From NCBI RefSeq assembly GCF_003095655.1, contig NZ_CP029151.1, forward strand, positions 2,355,001 to 2,419,000: DNA of 64,000 nt, written 5' to 3'. Positions 46,083 through 55,917 of this stretch are shown here, piece after piece (the first letter of the stretch is position 1; each line of letters begins with the position of its first letter). The notes beneath the pieces are model-generated. The model saw only the letters and a program-made list of their open reading frames with translations. It did not search any database and was not told the origin of the DNA. The DNA is from Dokdonia sp. Dokd-P16. GTDB lineage: Bacteria; Bacteroidota; Bacteroidia; Flavobacteriales; Flavobacteriaceae. Made by a program: the position numbers and the translations under genes.

Positions 46083-47351
46083 ATGAATAAGGAAGTACTA
46101 GCGATTATATTAGGAGGAGGTCAAGGCTCAAGATTATATCCACTCACAGCACAACGATCAAAACCCGCTGTTCCTATTGCAGGTAAATATAGACTGGTAG
46201 ATATTCCTATTTCAAATTGTTTGAATTCAAATATTAAAAGGATGTTCGTGTTAACTCAGTTTAACTCGGCTTCACTTAACAAGCATATTAAGCATACCTA
46301 CCAATTTTCATATTTTTCTGACGCTTTTGTAGATATTCTTGCTGCAGAGCAAACTCCAGAAAATAAAGGTTGGTTTCAAGGTACTGCAGATGCTGTAAGA
46401 CAGTGCTTACACCACTTTAAAGGTTATGAGTCTGATTATATTATGATACTCTCTGGAGATCAATTGTATCAGATGGATTTTAATGAAATGCTAGATGCTC
46501 ACAAAGCTTCGGGAGCAGAGATAAGTATTGCATCACTGCCTGTAAATGCAAAAGATGCTACGTCTTTTGGTATACTTAAAACAAAAGAGGATAATATGAT
46601 TGACTCTTTTATAGAAAAACCAGCCGCCGAACTTCTTCCAGAATGGGAATCTGAAGTTTCACCAGCGATGAAGAGCGAGGGTAAACATTACCTAGCATCT
46701 ATGGGGATTTATATTTTTAATAAAGATTTATTGATTAATCTCCTAGAGGGGACGGATACCATGGATTTTGGAAAAGAAATTATTCCGCAATCTATTGAGA
46801 ATCATAAAGTACTTAGTTATGCCTATGAAGGGTACTGGACAGACATAGGAAATATTGATTCATTTTTTGAGGCAAATATTGACCTGACGTCAGATATGCC
46901 TAAGTTTAATTTATTTAATAAAGGGCAAACTATACTTACAAGACCACGTGTATTGCCACCTACAAAGATTTCAGGAACAACACTTGAGAAATCTATAGTA
47001 GCAGAAGGGAGTATCATACACGGTAGTCGTATTGCAAATTCTGTGATAGGAATACGATCACGTATAGGTAAAGGAACGGTTATAGAAAACTGCTATGTAA
47101 TGGGGAGCAATCGCTTCTTAGATCTTGAAGAGATTAATGCGGCTCGTGATAAAGGCATCCCACACGTAGGTATAGGAGATCGCTGTTTTATAACCAACTG
47201 TATTATAGATAAAAATGCAAAAATAGGAGACGATGTTCGTATTACTGGAGGAAAGCATCTAGACGATGTAGAAACAGATACTTATGTAGTGCGAGATGGC
47301 ATCGTGGTTGTAAAGAATGGAGCTACTATAGTGTCAGGAACTACTATTTAA
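46083..47351 (+). CDS. glgC: Glucose-1-phosphate adenylyltransferase
   Basis: The 422-residue nucleotidyltransferase makes ADP-glucose from ATP and glucose 1-phosphate, the committed step of glycogen synthesis. Motifs: GGGQGSRLYPLTAQRSKPAVPIAGKYRLVDIPISNC at the N-terminus, WFQGTADAVRQ, the substrate Lys in SFIEKP, and a left-handed beta-helix C-terminus (SIIHGSRIANSVIGIRSRIG). Its stop overlaps the glgB start by one base (TAATG). Confidence 0.97.
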   Translation: MNKEVLAIILGGGQGSRLYPLTAQRSKPAVPIAGKYRLVDIPISNCLNSNIKRMFVLTQFNSASLNKHIKHTYQFSYFSDAFVDILAAEQTPENKGWFQGTADAVRQCLHHFKGYESDYIMILSGDQLYQMDFNEMLDAHKASGAEISIASLPVNAKDATSFGILKTKEDNMIDSFIEKPAAELLPEWESEVSPAMKSEGKHYLASMGIYIFNKDLLINLLEGTDTMDFGKEIIPQSIENHKVLSYAYEGYWTDIGNIDSFFEANIDLTSDMPKFNLFNKGQTILTRPRVLPPTKISGTTLEKSIVAEGSIIHGSRIANSVIGIRSRIGKGTVIENCYVMGSNRFLDLEEINAARDKGIPHVGIGDRCFITNCIIDKNAKIGDDVRITGGKHLDDVETDTYVVRDGIVVVKNGATIVSGTTI

Positions 47352-49264
47352 TGGCAGAAGTAATAGCACATAGCTTATTTACAGCATTTGACATTGACCT
47401 TTTTAAGGGAGGAAAACACTATCGTCTTCATGATAAAATGGGTAGTCACCCCATAACTGTAGATGGTGTAGATGGAACTTATTTCTCTGTATGGGCACCA
47501 AGTGCAAAACGAGTATCTGTAATAGGTGATTTCAACTACTGGAATGACCAAGAGCATATTCTCAACGTACGATGGGATGGAAGCGGAATTTGGGAAGGTT
47601 TTATCCCGAATGTAACTCATGGCGAGGTATACAAATATAAAATTCATTCCAATCACAACGACGTTGTCACAGAAAAGGCAGATCCGTACGCGAGACGAGC
47701 AGAGCATCCACCTCAAACAGCTTCTGTAGTATATAAAACAAATCACAAGTGGAAGGATGCAGCATGGATGAAAAAACGCCACAAGCACAACAGTCTTAAT
47801 GCGCCGTATTCTGTGTATGAAATGCATCTTGCGAGCTGGAGAAGAAAGCAAGATGAAGGAAACCGCAGCCTTAGCTATACAGAACTAGCCAGCGAACTCG
47901 TGGCTTATGTTAAGGAATTAAACTTTACACATGTGGAGTTTATGCCGGTAATGGAGCATCCTTATGATCCAAGTTGGGGATATCAAATCACAGGATATTT
48001 TGCGCCTACCTCTCGTTTTGGATATCCTGAGGAGTTAATGACTTTGATAGACGCGTTACATCAAAATGATATTGGCGTGATTTTAGACTGGGTACCTTCA
48101 CATTTTCCAGAAGATGCGCACGGTCTTGGTAACTTTGATGGAACAGCATGCTATGAACATCCAGACAGAAAAAAAGGATGGCATCCCGACTGGAAATCAC
48201 TTATTTTTAATTACGAACGTAATGAAGTGAGAAGCTTCTTGATTAGTAATGCGTTATTCTGGTTAGAGCAATATCATGTAGATGGCTTGAGAGTAGATGC
48301 GGTTGCTTCTATGCTATATCTCGATTATAGTAGGGAAGAAGGCGAGTGGGAACCTAATGATCAAGGAGGAAGAGAAAACCTCGCCGTAATTTCGTTTCTA
48401 AAGGAACTTAATGCAGAGGTGTATGCTAGTTTTCCAGACGTTCAAGCCATTGCAGAGGAGTCTACTAATTTTCCAGCAGTGAGTAGGCCAGTATTTTCTG
48501 GTGGTCTAGGTTTTGGTCAAAAGTGGATGATGGGATGGATGCATGATACACTTGCTTATTTCAAGAGAGATACTATCTATAGAAATCATCACCACAATGA
48601 GATAAGCTTCTCAATGACCTATGGTTTTACAGAAAACTTTATGCTGCCATTATCTCATGATGAGGTGGTCTATGGTAAAAAATCTATTATAGGTAGAATG
48701 CCTGGAGATGAGTGGCAACGCTTTGCAAATCTCAGGCTTTTGTATACGTATATGTATACGCATCCTGGAAGTAAGTTACTCTTTATGGGAAGCGAATTTG
48801 GTCAAGGTACAGAGTGGAATTTTCAAGATCAGCTAGATTGGTACGTGCTTGAATATGATATTCACAAAGCAGCACTAAGTGCTTTTAAAGATATTAATGG
48901 CCTGTATACATCGACACCTGCTTTGTACGAGAAGCAGTTTGAACCAGAAGGATTTGAATGGATTGCACATGATGATAATACAAATGCCATACTAAGTTAC
49001 ATTAGAAGAGGAAAAGATGCGAGTAGCGTAGTAGTATGTGTATTTAATATGACACCTACACCGCAGTCTCAATATCGCATAGGGTTACCTTTTAAAGGAA
49101 GCTTACGCGAAATATATAACAGCGACGCAAGCAAGTATGCTGGAACAGGTGATTATCACAACAAAAAACTCGATGTTACCGAAACCTCTTGGAATGGGAA
49201 AGACCATTCGGCAGAGGTGAAAATAGGGCCTTTGGCGGGAGTGATTTTTGAGCTGAAAAAGTAG
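47351..49264 (+). CDS. glgB: 1,4-alpha-glucan branching enzyme (GH13)
   Basis: The 637-residue GH13 enzyme makes alpha-1,6 branches in glycogen. It has an N-terminal CBM48 (YFSVWAPSAKRVSVIGDFNYWN), then catalytic-barrel motifs: DWVPSHFPEDAHGLGNFDGT, GLRVDAVASMLYLDYSR with the nucleophile Asp, AEESTNFP with the acid/base Glu, and LPLSHDEVVYGK. The C-terminal domain ends AEVKIGPLAGVIFELKK. It is coupled to glgC by overlap. The 310-bp gap after it contains the structured repeat at 49327-49412. Confidence 0.96.
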   Translation: MAEVIAHSLFTAFDIDLFKGGKHYRLHDKMGSHPITVDGVDGTYFSVWAPSAKRVSVIGDFNYWNDQEHILNVRWDGSGIWEGFIPNVTHGEVYKYKIHSNHNDVVTEKADPYARRAEHPPQTASVVYKTNHKWKDAAWMKKRHKHNSLNAPYSVYEMHLASWRRKQDEGNRSLSYTELASELVAYVKELNFTHVEFMPVMEHPYDPSWGYQITGYFAPTSRFGYPEELMTLIDALHQNDIGVILDWVPSHFPEDAHGLGNFDGTACYEHPDRKKGWHPDWKSLIFNYERNEVRSFLISNALFWLEQYHVDGLRVDAVASMLYLDYSREEGEWEPNDQGGRENLAVISFLKELNAEVYASFPDVQAIAEESTNFPAVSRPVFSGGLGFGQKWMMGWMHDTLAYFKRDTIYRNHHHNEISFSMTYGFTENFMLPLSHDEVVYGKKSIIGRMPGDEWQRFANLRLLYTYMYTHPGSKLLFMGSEFGQGTEWNFQDQLDWYVLEYDIHKAALSAFKDINGLYTSTPALYEKQFEPEGFEWIAHDDNTNAILSYIRRGKDASSVVVCVFNMTPTPQSQYRIGLPFKGSLREIYNSDASKYAGTGDYHNKKLDVTETSWNGKDHSAEVKIGPLAGVIFELKK

Positions 49265-49574
49265 TGGGCATACTACATTTCAATTCGGGAAACTGATAGA
49301 ATAATTAGGCTTATATAAGTGCACACTTGCGGGACTCTATAACCCCGATTGCAATGAAAATCCCGCAAGAGTAGACAAAGTCGCGATGAGGAATTGTAAT
49401 GGAAAGCGGGATGAACATCTGGCAAAAAAAAACATGATTGTGCGTTCCAAATGCTCTAAAGGTGATATTAATACCTTTTCTGAGCTTACGAAAACGTTAG
49501 CGTTAATAACTAATTACGAATTAACTTCATTTTTACACGATATAGTGTTTATTTGAAAGGAAATAACAATTACT
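49265..49574. other. Gap between glgB and GH31 with structured repeat
   Basis: The only recognisable content is the dispersed repeat element (49327-49412). The rest (49413-49574) has no clear gene, terminator or promoter. Confidence 0.5.
49327..49412 (+). repeat. Dispersed structured repeat, copy A
   Basis: The conserved part (49341-49412) begins with CCCCGATTGCAATGAAAA then TCCCGCA, and ends GAGGAATTGTAATGGAAAGC with GGGA after it. It contains an imperfect direct repeat of ATTGyAATGrAAA and inverted arms TCCCGC/GCGGGA. An additional 9-bp arm (CTTGCGGGA at 49327-49335) pairs with TCCCGCAAG within the element. A second copy lies on the minus strand at 63864-63933. Confidence 0.85.
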
Positions 49575-51977
49575 ATGATTGTAAATACAGAATTAGAGCA
49601 AAAAGGGAATCAATTTCCTAAAAACGTGGTGGATGTCAAGCAAGAGACAGACATATTATATTTTACTACTTCAAACGAGGTAATTTTAGAACTTACTGTA
49701 TTGCGAGATAGTGTGATACGTTTTCGCTTTGCAACAGGTGGGGTTTTTGAGCCAGACTTTTCTTATGCGATAGATGAAGATGCACCTCGTGGCTACAATC
49801 ATCTGGAACTTACAGATGATGATAAATATTACCATGTCAATACCGCAAAGCTCCATATACGTATTGAGAAAGAGAGTTTACAGACCAGTATTTATGATAC
49901 AGAAGGTAATCTCATTAATGAAGACGAATTAGGTTTTCATTACGAGGAGAGCTTCCAGTATGGAGGGAATATTGTAAAAATGAGTAAAAAAGCACAGCAT
50001 GCCGAGTCTTATTATGGGCTAGGTGATAAGCCTATGCATTCTAACTTACGAGGTAAGCGAGTGCATAACTGGGCTACAGATCAATATGCATTTGCAAAGG
50101 ATCAAGATCCGATATATAAAGCAGTTCCTTTTTACATAGGGCTACATCAAAAGAAGGCGTACGGTGTGTTTTTTGACAATACGTTTAAAACGTATTTTGA
50201 TTTTGCTCATGAGCGTATGGGAGTTACAAGCTTCTGGGCACAAGGAGGTGAGATGAATTACTACTTTATCTATGGTCCAGATATGTCTGAGGTTGTAGCA
50301 AGTTATACGAATCTTACAGGTGTTCCTGAGCTTCCGCCATTATGGGCGCTGGGATATCACCAGTGTAAATGGAGTTACTTTCCAGAAAGTAATGTAAAGG
50401 AGATTGCAAGTAAATTTCGCGAACTCAAAATACCTTGTGATGGGATTTATCTAGACATTGATTACATGGATGGCTGGAGATGTTTTACTTGGAATAAAGA
50501 TCATTTTCCTGATCCTAAACGAATGGTAAAGGAACTGGCAGATGATGGTTTTAAAACCATTGTTATTATAGATCCAGGGATTAAAATTGATAAGGATTAT
50601 TGGGTTTATAATGAAGGAGTAGAAAATGACTACTTCTGTAAGCGCGCAGATGGTCCTGCTATGAAAGGTAAAGTGTGGCCGGGAGAATGTAATTTTCCAG
50701 ATTATACAAACCCTAAAGTGCGTGACTGGTGGGCAGGATTATTTAAAGAGCTTATACAAGATGTAGGTGTAAAAGGAGTGTGGAATGATATGAATGAGCC
50801 TGCAGTAATGGAGGTCCCAGGAAAAACATTTCCTCCAGATGTGCGTCATAATTATGATGGGCATCCTTGTAGTCACTTAAAAGCACATAATATTTATGGT
50901 ACTCAAATGGCTCGCGCAACCTATGAAGGTGTAAAGAAATTTGCATATCCTAAGCGACCGTTTGTTATCACAAGGTCTGCATATTCTGGTGCGCAGCGTT
51001 ACACAAGTTCATGGACGGGTGATAACGTAGCTAGCTGGGAGCATTTATGGGTAGCAAATATCCAAGTGCAACGTATGTGTATTTCTGGGATGAGTTTTAC
51101 GGGTACAGATATTGGTGGGTTTGCAGAGCAACCTACGGGAGAACTTTATGCAAGATGGATACAGCTAGGAGTATTTCACCCTTTCTGCCGTACGCACTCT
51201 TCTGGTCACCATGGAGATCAAGAGCCGTGGACTTTTGACGAAGGTGTGACAGATATTGCTCGTAAGTTTATCAACTTGCGTTATAGATTATTACCTTATT
51301 TATATACTATGTTTTATGAGTATATCAAGAAGGGTACGCCATTATTAAAGCCGCTTGTTTATTTTGATCAAGATGATGCGCAAACGCATTACCGTACAGA
51401 TGAGTTTATCTTTGGACATCATATTCTAGTATGTCCAGTACTTGAACCTAATGCTAAAGGACGTCGCATGTACGTTCCTAGAGGACAATGGTACAACTAC
51501 TGGACTAAGCAAATTGTACAAGGAGGTAAAGAGCAATGGGTAGATGCAGATATCGATGAGATGCCATTGTTTGTAAAAGAGGGAACCATCCTTCCTAAAT
51601 ATCCATTACAGCAGTATGTAGGCGAACTTACCATTGAGCAGGTAGAGCTTGAAGTGTATTATGGTTTAGGTAAAAATGCTTCCAAATTGTATGAAGATGC
51701 TCAAGATGGATATGATTACAAGAAAGATCGTTATAGTTACCGTACTTTTAAGATGGTAGGTCGTGAGAAAGACTGGATTATACAACAACATAAACGCGGT
51801 GATTTTATTACTACGTACGATACATTCAGAATTCACTTGATTGGACTTCCTTTTGAAATTAAGGATATAGAATTAGACAATCAGAAAGTAACTCTAGAAG
51901 ATGTGCAGTTTGACCCGATAACATGTGCTTTAATCATTAACAAAGATTTCACGGAGCTTCATCTGAGCGGTATTTAA
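49575..51977 (+). CDS. GH31 alpha-glucosidase
   Basis: The 800-residue glycoside hydrolase family 31 enzyme removes alpha-linked glucose from chain ends. The catalytic nucleophile Asp is in GVWNDMNEPAVMEVPG (about residue 405), and the second acid is in SWTGDN (about 480). Other hallmarks are PPLWALGYHQCKWSYF, GIYLDIDYMDGWRCFTW and GTDIGGFAEQP. No signal peptide is seen, so it is probably cytoplasmic. Next to the glycogen operon it may hydrolyse maltodextrins released from glycogen; other alpha-glucosides are possible. Confidence 0.94.
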   Translation: MIVNTELEQKGNQFPKNVVDVKQETDILYFTTSNEVILELTVLRDSVIRFRFATGGVFEPDFSYAIDEDAPRGYNHLELTDDDKYYHVNTAKLHIRIEKESLQTSIYDTEGNLINEDELGFHYEESFQYGGNIVKMSKKAQHAESYYGLGDKPMHSNLRGKRVHNWATDQYAFAKDQDPIYKAVPFYIGLHQKKAYGVFFDNTFKTYFDFAHERMGVTSFWAQGGEMNYYFIYGPDMSEVVASYTNLTGVPELPPLWALGYHQCKWSYFPESNVKEIASKFRELKIPCDGIYLDIDYMDGWRCFTWNKDHFPDPKRMVKELADDGFKTIVIIDPGIKIDKDYWVYNEGVENDYFCKRADGPAMKGKVWPGECNFPDYTNPKVRDWWAGLFKELIQDVGVKGVWNDMNEPAVMEVPGKTFPPDVRHNYDGHPCSHLKAHNIYGTQMARATYEGVKKFAYPKRPFVITRSAYSGAQRYTSSWTGDNVASWEHLWVANIQVQRMCISGMSFTGTDIGGFAEQPTGELYARWIQLGVFHPFCRTHSSGHHGDQEPWTFDEGVTDIARKFINLRYRLLPYLYTMFYEYIKKGTPLLKPLVYFDQDDAQTHYRTDEFIFGHHILVCPVLEPNAKGRRMYVPRGQWYNYWTKQIVQGGKEQWVDADIDEMPLFVKEGTILPKYPLQQYVGELTIEQVELEVYYGLGKNASKLYEDAQDGYDYKKDRYSYRTFKMVGREKDWIIQQHKRGDFITTYDTFRIHLIGLPFEIKDIELDNQKVTLEDVQFDPITCALIINKDFTELHLSGI

Positions 51978-52016
51978 CATTTGCGTATTTTTATATTCTG
52001 ATTTAAAACCATCATT

Positions 52017-52838
52017 ATGAAACTTAAAAATACATTTGTTCTTATCATGACCGTACTTTTGGTATGTGCATGTAAGACGAGCCCATTTACAGGGAAAAAG
52101 ACTCTTAACTTTGTAAGTAACGATCAGTTATTTCCAATGGCATTCCAACAGTATGACGCATTCCTATCGGAAAATAATGTGATTAGTGGAACGGCAGATG
52201 CTAATATGGTAAAGCGCGTAGGTGAAAAAATAGCCGTGGCAGCAGAGCGTTACCTTACAGCACTAGGAGAGCCTGGATACTTACAAGATTACCGCTGGGA
52301 GTACAATCTAGTTAAAGATGAAGCAGTAAACGCTTGGTGTATGCCAGGAGGGAAGATTGTAGTGTACACTGGAATTTTACCAATTACTCAATCTGAAACT
52401 GGACTTGCCATGGTAATGGGGCATGAGCTTGCTCACGCACTTGCAGATCACGGAGCACAACGTATGAGTGCTGCGCAATTACAACAATATGGTGGCGTTG
52501 CCACTGCTATTGCAGTAGGAGGTCAAGATCAAGCAAAGCAACAACAAATTATGCAACTCTATGGTATAGGTACACAAGTAGGAGGAATGCTCCCTTTCTC
52601 ACGTAGCCATGAGACACAAGCAGACGAAATAGGAATCGTAATTGCAGCAATAGCAGGATACAATCCAGACGAAGCTGCAGAGTTATGGAAACGCATGAAA
52701 GCTGCAAGCGGAGGTCAAGCACCACCACAAATCTTAAGTACGCACCCATCTTCAGATAGTCGTATTGCAAATCTTACTGCCAAAGCGCCAATGGCAAGAG
52801 CAGAAGCTGCAAAATTTGGAGTGACTTCTTTTAAATAG
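52017..52838 (+). CDS. M48-family metallopeptidase lipoprotein
   Basis: The 273-residue zinc peptidase has a lipoprotein signal (LLVCAC, Cys near residue 20) and KTSPFTGKKTLNFVSNDQL, then WCMPGGKIVVYTG and the HEXXH motif in MGHELAHALADHGAQ. The third ligand is the Glu in SHETQADEIG. It resembles the LoiP/YcaL-type periplasmic M48B proteases for envelope protein quality control. A Gln/Ala-rich stretch (GGQDQAKQQQIMQ) is typical of the family loop. Confidence 0.93.
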   Translation: MKLKNTFVLIMTVLLVCACKTSPFTGKKTLNFVSNDQLFPMAFQQYDAFLSENNVISGTADANMVKRVGEKIAVAAERYLTALGEPGYLQDYRWEYNLVKDEAVNAWCMPGGKIVVYTGILPITQSETGLAMVMGHELAHALADHGAQRMSAAQLQQYGGVATAIAVGGQDQAKQQQIMQLYGIGTQVGGMLPFSRSHETQADEIGIVIAAIAGYNPDEAAELWKRMKAASGGQAPPQILSTHPSSDSRIANLTAKAPMARAEAAKFGVTSFK

Positions 52839-52862
52839 AACTTTACACGAAATATATAGTAA

Positions 52863-52890
52863 GAAAAGCTGTGCAATCGCACAGCTTTTC
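52863..52890 (+). terminator. Intrinsic terminator of the M48 gene
   Basis: A 12-bp perfect stem (GAAAAGCTGTGC / GCACAGCTTTTC) with an AATC loop; it begins 25 nt after the stop. Confidence 0.9.
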
Positions 52891-52902
52891 TATTTTAGTA
52901 CT

Positions 52903-54219
52903 ATGAAAGAACAACTCAAAAAAGGTGACAAAAAATTATTAAATGCATGGGCGTTTTATGATTGGGCAAACTCCACTTACAGTCTTGTCATTGCATCTGC
53001 TATTTTTCCATTGTTTTACGGTGCTCTTTTTAGAGGAGCCGGCATAGAAGAGATTGAAGTTTTTGGGATGATGTTACGTCGCAGTCCGCTTATATTTTAC
53101 ACTACTGCTGTGGCTTTTTTAGTCGTTGCCATTATTTCCCCCATTCTATCTGGAGTGGCAGATTATCTAGGTAATAAAAAATACTTTCTTAAGTTTTTCT
53201 GTTACATGGGAGCGCTGGCGACCATAGGACTTTACTGGTTTAGCTTAGAGCATATTTATTTGAGTTTACTACTTTATGCTTTAGGACTTATAGGTTTCTG
53301 GGGGAGTTTAGTTTTTTACAATTCATATTTGCCAGACATTGCCTTCCCGGAGCAGCATGATGCCATAAGTGCCAAAGGATATTCTTGGGGATATATAGGG
53401 AGTGTAATACTATTGGGTTGGTGTTTATTTATGATTCTGGGGTATGAGATTTTTGGCTTTGAAGATGAAGGTTTTCCTACGAGGCTTTCTTTTGTGCTCA
53501 CTGGAGTATGGTGGATAGGTTTTAGCCAGTACACGTATAGGTATCTTCCTAAGGGTAATAAGGCAGATGGTAAACTTACTGGAGCTGTGCTCTTAAATGG
53601 TTTTAATGAGTTGAGAGCTATCTGGAGATCCATGCAGTCACAGCTACGACTCAAGAAATATCTTATAGCATTCTTTGTATATAGTATGGCAGTGCAAACG
53701 GTAATGCTTGCAGCAGCATACTTTGGAGAGCAAGAACTAGAATGGGGAAGCGACAGCGAGCGCACCACAGGACTTATAGGTAGTATTTTATTAATTCAAC
53801 TAGTCGCAGTTGCTGGAGCTTACTTGACCTCAAAACTATCGGCGAGAATAGGGAATCTTAAGGCGCTTATTATAATAAATATTGTGTGGATTTTTATCTG
53901 TGCTTGGGCTTATTTCGTTTATACTCCTGGTCAATTTTACATTACTGCAGCATTTGTAGGTTTAGTAATGGGAGGAATTCAGTCGCTATCACGATCTACA
54001 TATGCTAAGTTTTTACCAGAAACAGAGGACACTACTTCATACTTCAGCTTTTATGATGTAGCTGAGAAAATAGGAATCATCATCGGTATGTTTTTATATG
54101 GTTTCATAGAGGAGCTTACGGGTAGCATGCGCTACTCGATTGTATTTTTAATTTTATTTTTTGCAGCTGGTGTCGTGTTATTACTTCGTGTGCCTAAAGA
54201 CAGAACGGTAATCACGTAG
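52903..54219 (+). CDS. MFS transporter of the UMF1/Atg22-like family
   Basis: The 438-residue membrane protein has about 12 helices. The UMF1-type signature is visible at the start: LNAWAFYDWANSTYSLVIASAIFPLFY, then SGVADYLGNKKYFLKFF. Later motifs include GGIQSLSRSTYAKFLPETEDTTSYFSFYDVAEKIG, also diagnostic. Substrates of the bacterial proteins are poorly known; amino acid efflux has been proposed for the fungal relatives. A palindrome copy follows one nt after the stop. Confidence 0.9.
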   Translation: MKEQLKKGDKKLLNAWAFYDWANSTYSLVIASAIFPLFYGALFRGAGIEEIEVFGMMLRRSPLIFYTTAVAFLVVAIISPILSGVADYLGNKKYFLKFFCYMGALATIGLYWFSLEHIYLSLLLYALGLIGFWGSLVFYNSYLPDIAFPEQHDAISAKGYSWGYIGSVILLGWCLFMILGYEIFGFEDEGFPTRLSFVLTGVWWIGFSQYTYRYLPKGNKADGKLTGAVLLNGFNELRAIWRSMQSQLRLKKYLIAFFVYSMAVQTVMLAAAYFGEQELEWGSDSERTTGLIGSILLIQLVAVAGAYLTSKLSARIGNLKALIIINIVWIFICAWAYFVYTPGQFYITAAFVGLVMGGIQSLSRSTYAKFLPETEDTTSYFSFYDVAEKIGIIIGMFLYGFIEELTGSMRYSIVFLILFFAAGVVLLLRVPKDRTVIT

Positions 54220-54220
54220 G

Positions 54221-54242
54221 TTACGCTTTCGCGAAAGCGTAA
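54221..54242. repeat. Palindrome copy 14 (intergenic)
   Basis: The core with TTAC/GTAA flanks, a 22-bp perfect palindrome starting two nt after the end of the MFS gene. No T-run follows. Confidence 0.95.
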
Positions 54243-54331
54243 ATACCCCAATTCCCAACCTTATCATAAGAGAGGGCTTTCTAAAGTTTATTATTCAATA
54301 ATTAAGTTGCTACGGCATATAAGAGATAGTT

Positions 54332-54766
54332 ATGGCTGGATTTATTCAAGAATTTAAAAATTTTGCGATCAAAGGTAATATGATCGACATGGCAGTAGGT
54401 ATTATTATAGGTACTGCTTTTAATAATGTGGTAAATACTATTGTAAAAAAAGTCGTGATGCCACCGTTATCACTACTCACAGATGGTATTAATCTTGCAG
54501 ATAGAAAGTACCTTTTGCGCGCCGCCGAAGGTGAAGAAAAGGAAATAGCAATAGGTTATGGAGAACTTATTGAAGTTTCAATAGACTTCCTAGTGATTGC
54601 AATTACCATTTTTGTTGTTATTAAAGGGATTAATAGATTTAAGGATAAAGCAGAAGATCCTAAAAATACAGAAGAAAAAACTCCAAAAAATATTGAGCTC
54701 CTTGCAAACATTGAGCATCTTATGCAAGAGCAGAACAACCTGTTAAAGGCTCGCAAGGACTCATAG
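54332..54766 (+). CDS. mscL: Large-conductance mechanosensitive channel
   Basis: The 144-residue MscL opens under membrane tension to release solutes on osmotic downshock. The N-terminal amphipathic helix and first transmembrane segment are textbook: GFIQEFKNFAIKGNMIDMAVGIIIGTAFNNVVNTIVKKVVMPPLSLL. A second helix (VSIDFLVIAITIFVVIKGINRF) and a charged cytoplasmic helix follow. The length is normal. Confidence 0.96.
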   Translation: MAGFIQEFKNFAIKGNMIDMAVGIIIGTAFNNVVNTIVKKVVMPPLSLLTDGINLADRKYLLRAAEGEEKEIAIGYGELIEVSIDFLVIAITIFVVIKGINRFKDKAEDPKNTEEKTPKNIELLANIEHLMQEQNNLLKARKDS

Positions 54767-54796
54767 TCTAAGAGCAAAACAGTGCAATAAATTGAT

Positions 54797-54804
54797 TATG
54801 TTTG
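54797..54804 (+). promoter_or_regulatory. Possible -7 box TATGTTTG before 54833
   Basis: TATGTTTG fits TAnnTTTG and lies 28 nt before the start codon. No TTG -33 element is evident, so this is tentative. Confidence 0.35.
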
Positions 54805-54832
54805 TGTTTCAGATTTAGAAATTCCTACTACA

Positions 54833-55891
54833 ATGAAAAAACTACACGTTTTATTTTTATTTATAATGATGGTTGCAGTGACGGTTGTCTCTTGTGATGA
54901 TGAACCACTCGAAGGCGTCTTTAGCGTAACAGGTGACGGTTCTGATCCAAGTGAGCCAGATCCAGATAGTGAAACTTGCCAATTAGCTTTTGATACTTTC
55001 GTAGCAGCACAGGCAGCTTTTAGTAGTGCAACGGAGGCAAATTACTCACAAGCTTGTGGTGCATATGCAACTGCAATTCAAGCAACAATTCAACTTTGTG
55101 GTGATGCATCTGGAACATTACAAGCTACTCTTACAAGCCTAGGAGACTGCTCTACGCCAGATCCTTGTTTTCAAGCGGAGATTAATGCAAATGCAGCCTT
55201 GGGAGCTTTAAATAATGCTTCTAGTGATAACGAAGAACAATTATGCCTTGCTTATAGCGCCGCTTTAGAAGCTCAAATAGAAGCTTGTGGTGATGCAAGC
55301 GGAAATATACAGGCTACCATTGACGCATTGAATTGTGGTGGTGATTGTGCTGCAGCACAGGTAGCTACATCAGAAGCTAGAGAAATATTTAATGCTGTAG
55401 ACCCTCTTGATGAAGATGCATATACTGCGGCTTGTGCAGACTACTCAATGGCTTTACAGACGCAAATAGCTGCTTGTGGAGATGCAGACGGAAGTCTTAA
55501 TGCTATCGTACTAGATCTAGGAGATTGCTCTCCACCAGAGCAAGATGGACCGGTGCAAGTAACCATAGGAGATGTATTTACAAACTTTAATACAGCTACT
55601 GTTTCCATAAGCGGATCTTTACTGAGCGTGATTGCAACTGATATAGATACAGGGGATACGTTTACCTTTGATATCGTATTACAACAAACAGGAGATAATG
55701 TGATGCAAAATACGACTCTAACAGTAGGAGGTGTTGTGCACACAGCATCTATAGAAGCAACGACCCCATTTGTAAATAATATTACTGCAAACGATGATAC
55801 TACAATCGTAGGAACTTTTTCTGGAACATTTACAAATCCAGATAACGAAGAAGTACTAACAGCAGGCGGAGTGATTAATATTGTCTATTAA
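54833..55891 (+). CDS. Lipoprotein with three tandem four-cysteine repeats, unknown function
   Basis: The 352-residue protein has a lipoprotein signal (TVVSC, Cys21) and an acidic linker. Three helical repeats follow, with Cys at 49/75/89/106, 112/138/152/168 and 172/201/215/232. The spacing C-x25-C-x13-C-x16-C is kept almost exactly. Each repeat contains AxxAxxxF..., an AY(S/A)xAL(E/Q)xQI segment and CGDAxGxLQA. The C-terminal beta domain (about 240-352) resembles small lipocalin-like or DUF6252-like domains of Bacteroidota. The repeats have no family I recognise. Disulfide-stabilised helical hairpins on the cell surface are likely. Confidence 0.75.
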   Translation: MKKLHVLFLFIMMVAVTVVSCDDEPLEGVFSVTGDGSDPSEPDPDSETCQLAFDTFVAAQAAFSSATEANYSQACGAYATAIQATIQLCGDASGTLQATLTSLGDCSTPDPCFQAEINANAALGALNNASSDNEEQLCLAYSAALEAQIEACGDASGNIQATIDALNCGGDCAAAQVATSEAREIFNAVDPLDEDAYTAACADYSMALQTQIAACGDADGSLNAIVLDLGDCSPPEQDGPVQVTIGDVFTNFNTATVSISGSLLSVIATDIDTGDTFTFDIVLQQTGDNVMQNTTLTVGGVVHTASIEATTPFVNNITANDDTTIVGTFSGTFTNPDNEEVLTAGGVINIVY

Positions 55892-55917
55892 TATCCATAA
55901 ACGACATATTTTAAAAG

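Noticed and set aside
50415-50423. TTTCGCGAA in the GH31 gene as a palindrome copy
   Set aside because: It is only nine bases and lacks both GC arms; too short to call.
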